The notes beneath the pieces are model-generated. The model was given only the letters and a program-made list of their open reading frames with translations. It searched no databases and was not told the origin of the DNA. A stretch of DNA of 64,000 nucleotides from Leucaena leucocephala (taxonomy: Eukaryota; Streptophyta; Magnoliopsida; Fabales; Fabaceae): NCBI GenBank assembly GCA_037074615.1, contig CM073560.1, forward strand, positions 6,765,501 to 6,829,500, written 5' to 3'. Below, piece after piece: positions 59,924 to 64,000 of the stretch. Each line of letters starts with the position of its first letter. Position 1 is the first letter of the stretch. Made by a program: the position numbers and the translations under genes.

Positions 59924-62900
59924 TTACCTAACATGACTCTCATGCTTTGCCTGCACAAGCGGCTTTGTTAGAGGATCAACAACATTGTCTTCTCCTGCTA
60001 CTTTGCATATTTTTATATCACCTCTATCGTATATTTCTCTGATGAAGTGAAATCGCCTGAGTATATGCTTGGTCCTTTGATGTGACCTAGGCTCTTTGGC
60101 CTGTGTAATGGCACCGCTAGTGTCACAGAACAAAGTTATTGGATCTGAGATGGTAGGTATCACCCCTAGTTTAGTAATGAACTTCCTGATCCAAACGACT
60201 TCCTTAGCTGCATCAGATACTGCTATATACTCAGCTTCTGTTGTAAAATCCACTACAGTGCCCTACTTAGAGGTCTTCTAGCTTACTGCTCCATTATTAA
60301 GGAGGAATATGTATCCAGACTGCGATTTCTGGTCGTCCTGGTCAGTTTGGAAACTTGCATCTGTGTAACCAGTTACACAAAGCTCGTCATCCAATTTACC
60401 ATAGACCAAGAATAAGTCCTTAGTCCTTCTTAAGTACTTAAGGATATTCTTGACAGCAGTCCAATGGCCCTCACCAGGGTCCTGTTGATATCTGCTAGTC
60501 ATACTTAAGGCAAACGAGACATCCGATCGAGTACATAACATAGCGTACATGATAGATCCTATGGCCGAGGCATATGGAACCTTACTCATGTGACCTCGCT
60601 GATCAGGTGTACTAAGACATAAATCCTTGCTGAGGTGAATACCATAAGACATGGGTATGAAACCCGTCTTTGATTCCTGCATACTGAACTTATGCAGTAT
60701 TTTGTCTATGTATATGCTCTGACTGAGTCCTAGAAGTCTTTTAGATCTATCTCTATAGATCCTAATTCCTAGGATGTAGGTGGCTTCACCCCAAGTCTTT
60801 CATCGAGAAAGACTTTCCTAACCAAGACTTGACAATCTGCAAGGTAGAAATGTCATTCCCAATAAGTAGGATGTCATCGACATAGAGTACCAAAAACACA
60901 ACTGTGCTCCCACCAACCTTCTTGTACACTCAAGGTTCATCAATGTTTTGAAGAAATCCAAACTCTTTGACTACTTCATCAAAATGATGATTCCAACTCC
61001 GAGATGCTTGCTTCAATCCATAAATGGACCTTTGAAGATTCCACACCTTACCAGAGTCCTCGAAATGCACAAACCCTTCAGGTTGTGTCATGTACACATC
61101 CTCAAAGAGCTTTCCATTAAGGAAAGATGTCTTGACATCTATCTGCCATATTTCATAGTCATAATATACTGCAATGGCAAGGAGGATTCTGATTGATTTG
61201 GCCATTGCAACTGGGAAAAAGGTCTCATCATAGTCCATACCATGAGTTTGAGTAAATCCTTTTGCAACCAGTCGTGCCTTGAAGATATTTACATTACCAT
61301 CCATGTCAATTTTCTCCTTAAAAACCCATTTTCACCGGACGATTTTTACACCTTCAGGCGGGTCGACTAAGGTCCAAACCTGATTCTTGTACATGGATTG
61401 CATCTCAGACTTCATGGCATTAAGTCATTTTGCAGAGTTTGTTCCCACTATAGCTTCTCGATAGGTAGTCGGCTCATTATGCTCAATGAGCAACACATCA
61501 CGATTGTCAGAAATCAGAAATCCATATCTCTGAGGCTGAAGTCGTGCCCTATTAGTTCTTCGTGGACCTTGCGTGACTTGAGGAGTCTCAACAACTTGTT
61601 ATAAGTCTTCTCTGTTTTCCATCTGTAGTTCTGTGGTATCTTGTGGCTCTCGAACTTCTTTGAGGTGTACCTTGCTCCTACTGGTTCTTTTAGAGATAAA
61701 TTCTCCTTCGAGAAAGATATCATTTCTGACAACAAATACTTTGTTATTAGCGGGGTTGTAGATATAGTATCCCTTGGTTTCTTAGGGTATCCCATAAAAA
61801 GGCACTTTGAGAATTTAGGCGCTAATTTATCTGAGGCTTGTTGCTTAACATAGACCTAACATCCCCAAATCTTGAGAAAAGACAAACTAGGTTTCCTCCC
61901 AGTCCATATCTCATACGGAGTCTTTTCAATTGCCTTAGATGGAACACGATTCAGTATGAACGCATCTGTCTCTAAGGCATGGCCCTAAAAGGACAGTGGA
62001 AGATCCATTCGACTCATCATGGATCGAACCATATCTCATAGTGTTCGATTCCTCAATTCAAAAATGCCATTCCATTATGGTGTTCCTAAAGGAGTCAATT
62101 GTGAGACAATCCCATAACTCCTAAGATGATCAATAAACTCTTGGCTCAAATATTCACCACCCCGATCAGATCGAAAGGCTTTAATTATTTTACCAAGCTA
62201 GATTTGTACTTCATTTTAAAATATCTTGAACTATTCAAAAGATTCAGATTTGTGTTTCATTAGATAGACGTAGTCATATCTACTAAAATCATCTATGAAT
62301 GTGATGAAGTACGAATAACCTCCTCTGGCATTTGTATTCATCGGTCCACACACATCTATATGTATGAGGCCTAACAAATCAGTGGCCTTCTCACTGTGCC
62401 CAGTGAAAGGTGACTTTGTCAGCTTTCCTAACAAGCAAGACTCGCAAGTATCATATGATTCAAAATCAAATGAGTTGAGAAATCCATCTTGATGGAGTTT
62501 AGAATACGTTTCTCATTTATGTGGCCCAGACTATAGTGCCAGAGGAATGTCAGATTCAAATTGTTTAGTTTGACCCTTTTGGTGGTTATGTTATAGATAT
62601 TTCTATGATTAGGTTGTTCCAAATTTAATATATAATGATCAACATGAAAATCACCATGAGCATAGAAAACATCATTACGATAAATAGAACATCTACTATT
62701 CCCAGCAATGGAAGTGTAACCTTCCTTATCCAAATAAGAAAGAGAAACAATGTTACTACTCAAAGCAGGAACATAATAGCAATTGTTTAAAACTAACAAA
62801 ATCCCAATGGGCAGAACTAATTCATAAGTTCCTACAACTAAAGCAGTAACCCTTGCTTTGTTTCCAACTCATAGGTCAACTTCGCCCTTCTTCAGCTTCC

Positions 62901-63873
62901 TAGTGTCCTTTAGACCCTGCACATTTGTACAAATATGAGAACCACATGCAGTATCTAATACCCATGTAGTGGAAGTAGAAAGATGAATATCTGTAACATA
63001 AATACCTAAAGCGATAGCCCTGCTATCCTTCTTGTTCTTTTTCAGATCTTCAAGGTAGAGCTTGCAGTTCCTCTTCCAATGACTAGGTTCGTTGCAGAAG
63101 AAGCAAACTCCTTCCTTTGGAGGCTTTGCCTTCTTTGGTGCAGGCTTGTTTTTGGGCTTGCCTGACTCTTTGGTCTTACCTGATGAGCCATGACCCTTCC
63201 CTTTGCCCTTACCTTTCTTATTCATACCCTTTCTTTTCTGAACCATCAAAACAGTACTGGGCTTCTTCTTAACACTCGGCTCATCAATTTTAAATGTCCC
63301 ATGCAGTTCAGAAATAGATTTCTCCATGTTGTTCATGTTGTAGTTCATGACAAACTGGTCATAACTTTCTGGGAGTGAGTTCAAGATCAAATCCGTAGCT
63401 AACTCCTGGCTCATGAGAAATCCAAGCCTTTCAAGGTGATCAATGTACCCTTTCATCTTTAAGACATGAGTACTGACTGATGCACTTTCAGCCATCTTGC
63501 AGGAATGTAAGGCCTTAGTAGTCTCATATCTCTCTTGCCTTGCCTGTTGCTGGAATATTTCCTTGAGATGCAAAATCATCTCATAAGCCTCCATGTGTTC
63601 CAGATCTCTTTGGAGCTCCGGAACCATGGTGGCAACCATCAAGCATCCCACATCGACATATTCTTCCTTATGCTTCATGTAAGCATCTCTCTAAGCTCTA
63701 GGAGCATTGGTTGTTGGCTCCTCAGGAATAGGTTGATCTAGGACATGTGCCTTTCTTTCCTTCTTGAGAGCAATTCTCAAGTTCCTGAACCAGTCAAGAA
63801 AGTTAATCCCATTGAGTTTGTCCTTCTCAAGGACAGATCGCAATGATAATGTAGCAGTATTACTAGTTGTCAT
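59924..63873 (-). pseudogene. Copia element 2 gag-pol, 5' LTR outside the window
   Basis: Sense ATG at 63873. Gag runs to about 63050, with a CX2CX4HX4C knuckle CFFCNEPSHWKRNC (~63060-63110). The protease reads WVLDTACGSH (~62960) where the family has DTG. GAG-pre-integrase (LWHYSLGHIN, ~62550) is followed by the integrase, with HIDVCGPM, FITFIDDFSRY (62434-62231) and SDRGGEY (~62160). Reverse transcriptase spans 61304-60850 with KARLVAKGFTQ, DVKTSFLNGKL and catalytic YVDDILL (~60865-60883). RNase H spans 60682-59924 with GYTDASF and the closing DPLTKPL. TAG at 63691, TGA at 62869, TGA near 60928 and several frameshifts break it. The leader (63874-64000) contains no recognisable primer-binding site; that must lie just beyond the window. 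Confidence 0.92.
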
Positions 63874-64000
63874 GATTCTACAATTAAAATATGTAATTAA
63901 ATTAGCAATCTCCCACTAAATAAACAACCCTCAATGTAATAATTAGTGGGCTAAGATCCATATTTGGCTTAAACTTAAGTCCGCTTTGGCAGGACATTTA

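Noticed and set aside
1..64000. CRISPR-like arrays or bacterial operons
   Set aside because: Direct repeats here have no regular unique spacers, and the introns and TE types are those of a plant nuclear genome.

Overview
The window looks like nuclear DNA of a dicotyledonous plant. It is AT-rich, holds one 20-exon gene with GT..AG introns, and is otherwise filled with plant-type transposable elements: Copia LTR retrotransposons, long solo LTRs, CACTA, MULE and hAT elements, Stowaway-like MITEs and tRNA-derived SINEs. Nothing in the sequence fixes the species.

The only gene that looks intact is a K+ efflux antiporter of the KEA4/5/6 clade on the + strand (ATG 24973, stop 34041). I assembled it by hand from 20 exons that keep a single open frame of 585 residues. 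Its introns carry MITEs and an LTR-like fragment. A G-box and an ABRE-like element lie about 375-400 bp upstream of the ATG, and the leader has a (GA)n run. A tandem segmental duplication (34426-37925) follows the gene.

Left arm (1-24000): a Stowaway-like MITE; a decayed TE gene with an HMG-box-like stretch and a C-terminal Ulp1-like protease; an LTR-like repeat made of ~95 bp hairpin-rich units; a 154 bp minisatellite split by a 2.84 kb solo LTR; a minus-strand MULE transposase with a CCHC knuckle; an inverted-repeat-flanked segment holding a fragment of an endogenous pararetrovirus (CCHC then movement protein, the cavemovirus/solendovirus order); SINEs; and a minus-strand Copia element. The integrase region of that Copia is split by a 2581 bp solo LTR with a perfect 5-bp target duplication.

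Right arm (38000-64000): MITE clusters, a 2.17 kb hAT element with perfect TIRs and an 8-bp TSD, a non-autonomous CACTA with an LTR-like repeat inside it, and then a deep nest. A plus-strand CACTA transposase (46268-48192 and 57526-58226) is split by a minus-strand CACTA with a Ulp1 ORF (48193-57522). The inner CACTA is itself split by two solo LTRs. The outer CACTA is also hit by a SINE (57735-57924) and by a minus-strand Copia element that runs off the right edge.

The elements do not form a pathway. What they record is an order of insertion, readable because target duplications and reading frames can be matched across many junctions. All TE coding regions carry stops or frameshifts and appear inactive. 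Family assignments rest on motif recognition, not on database searches.
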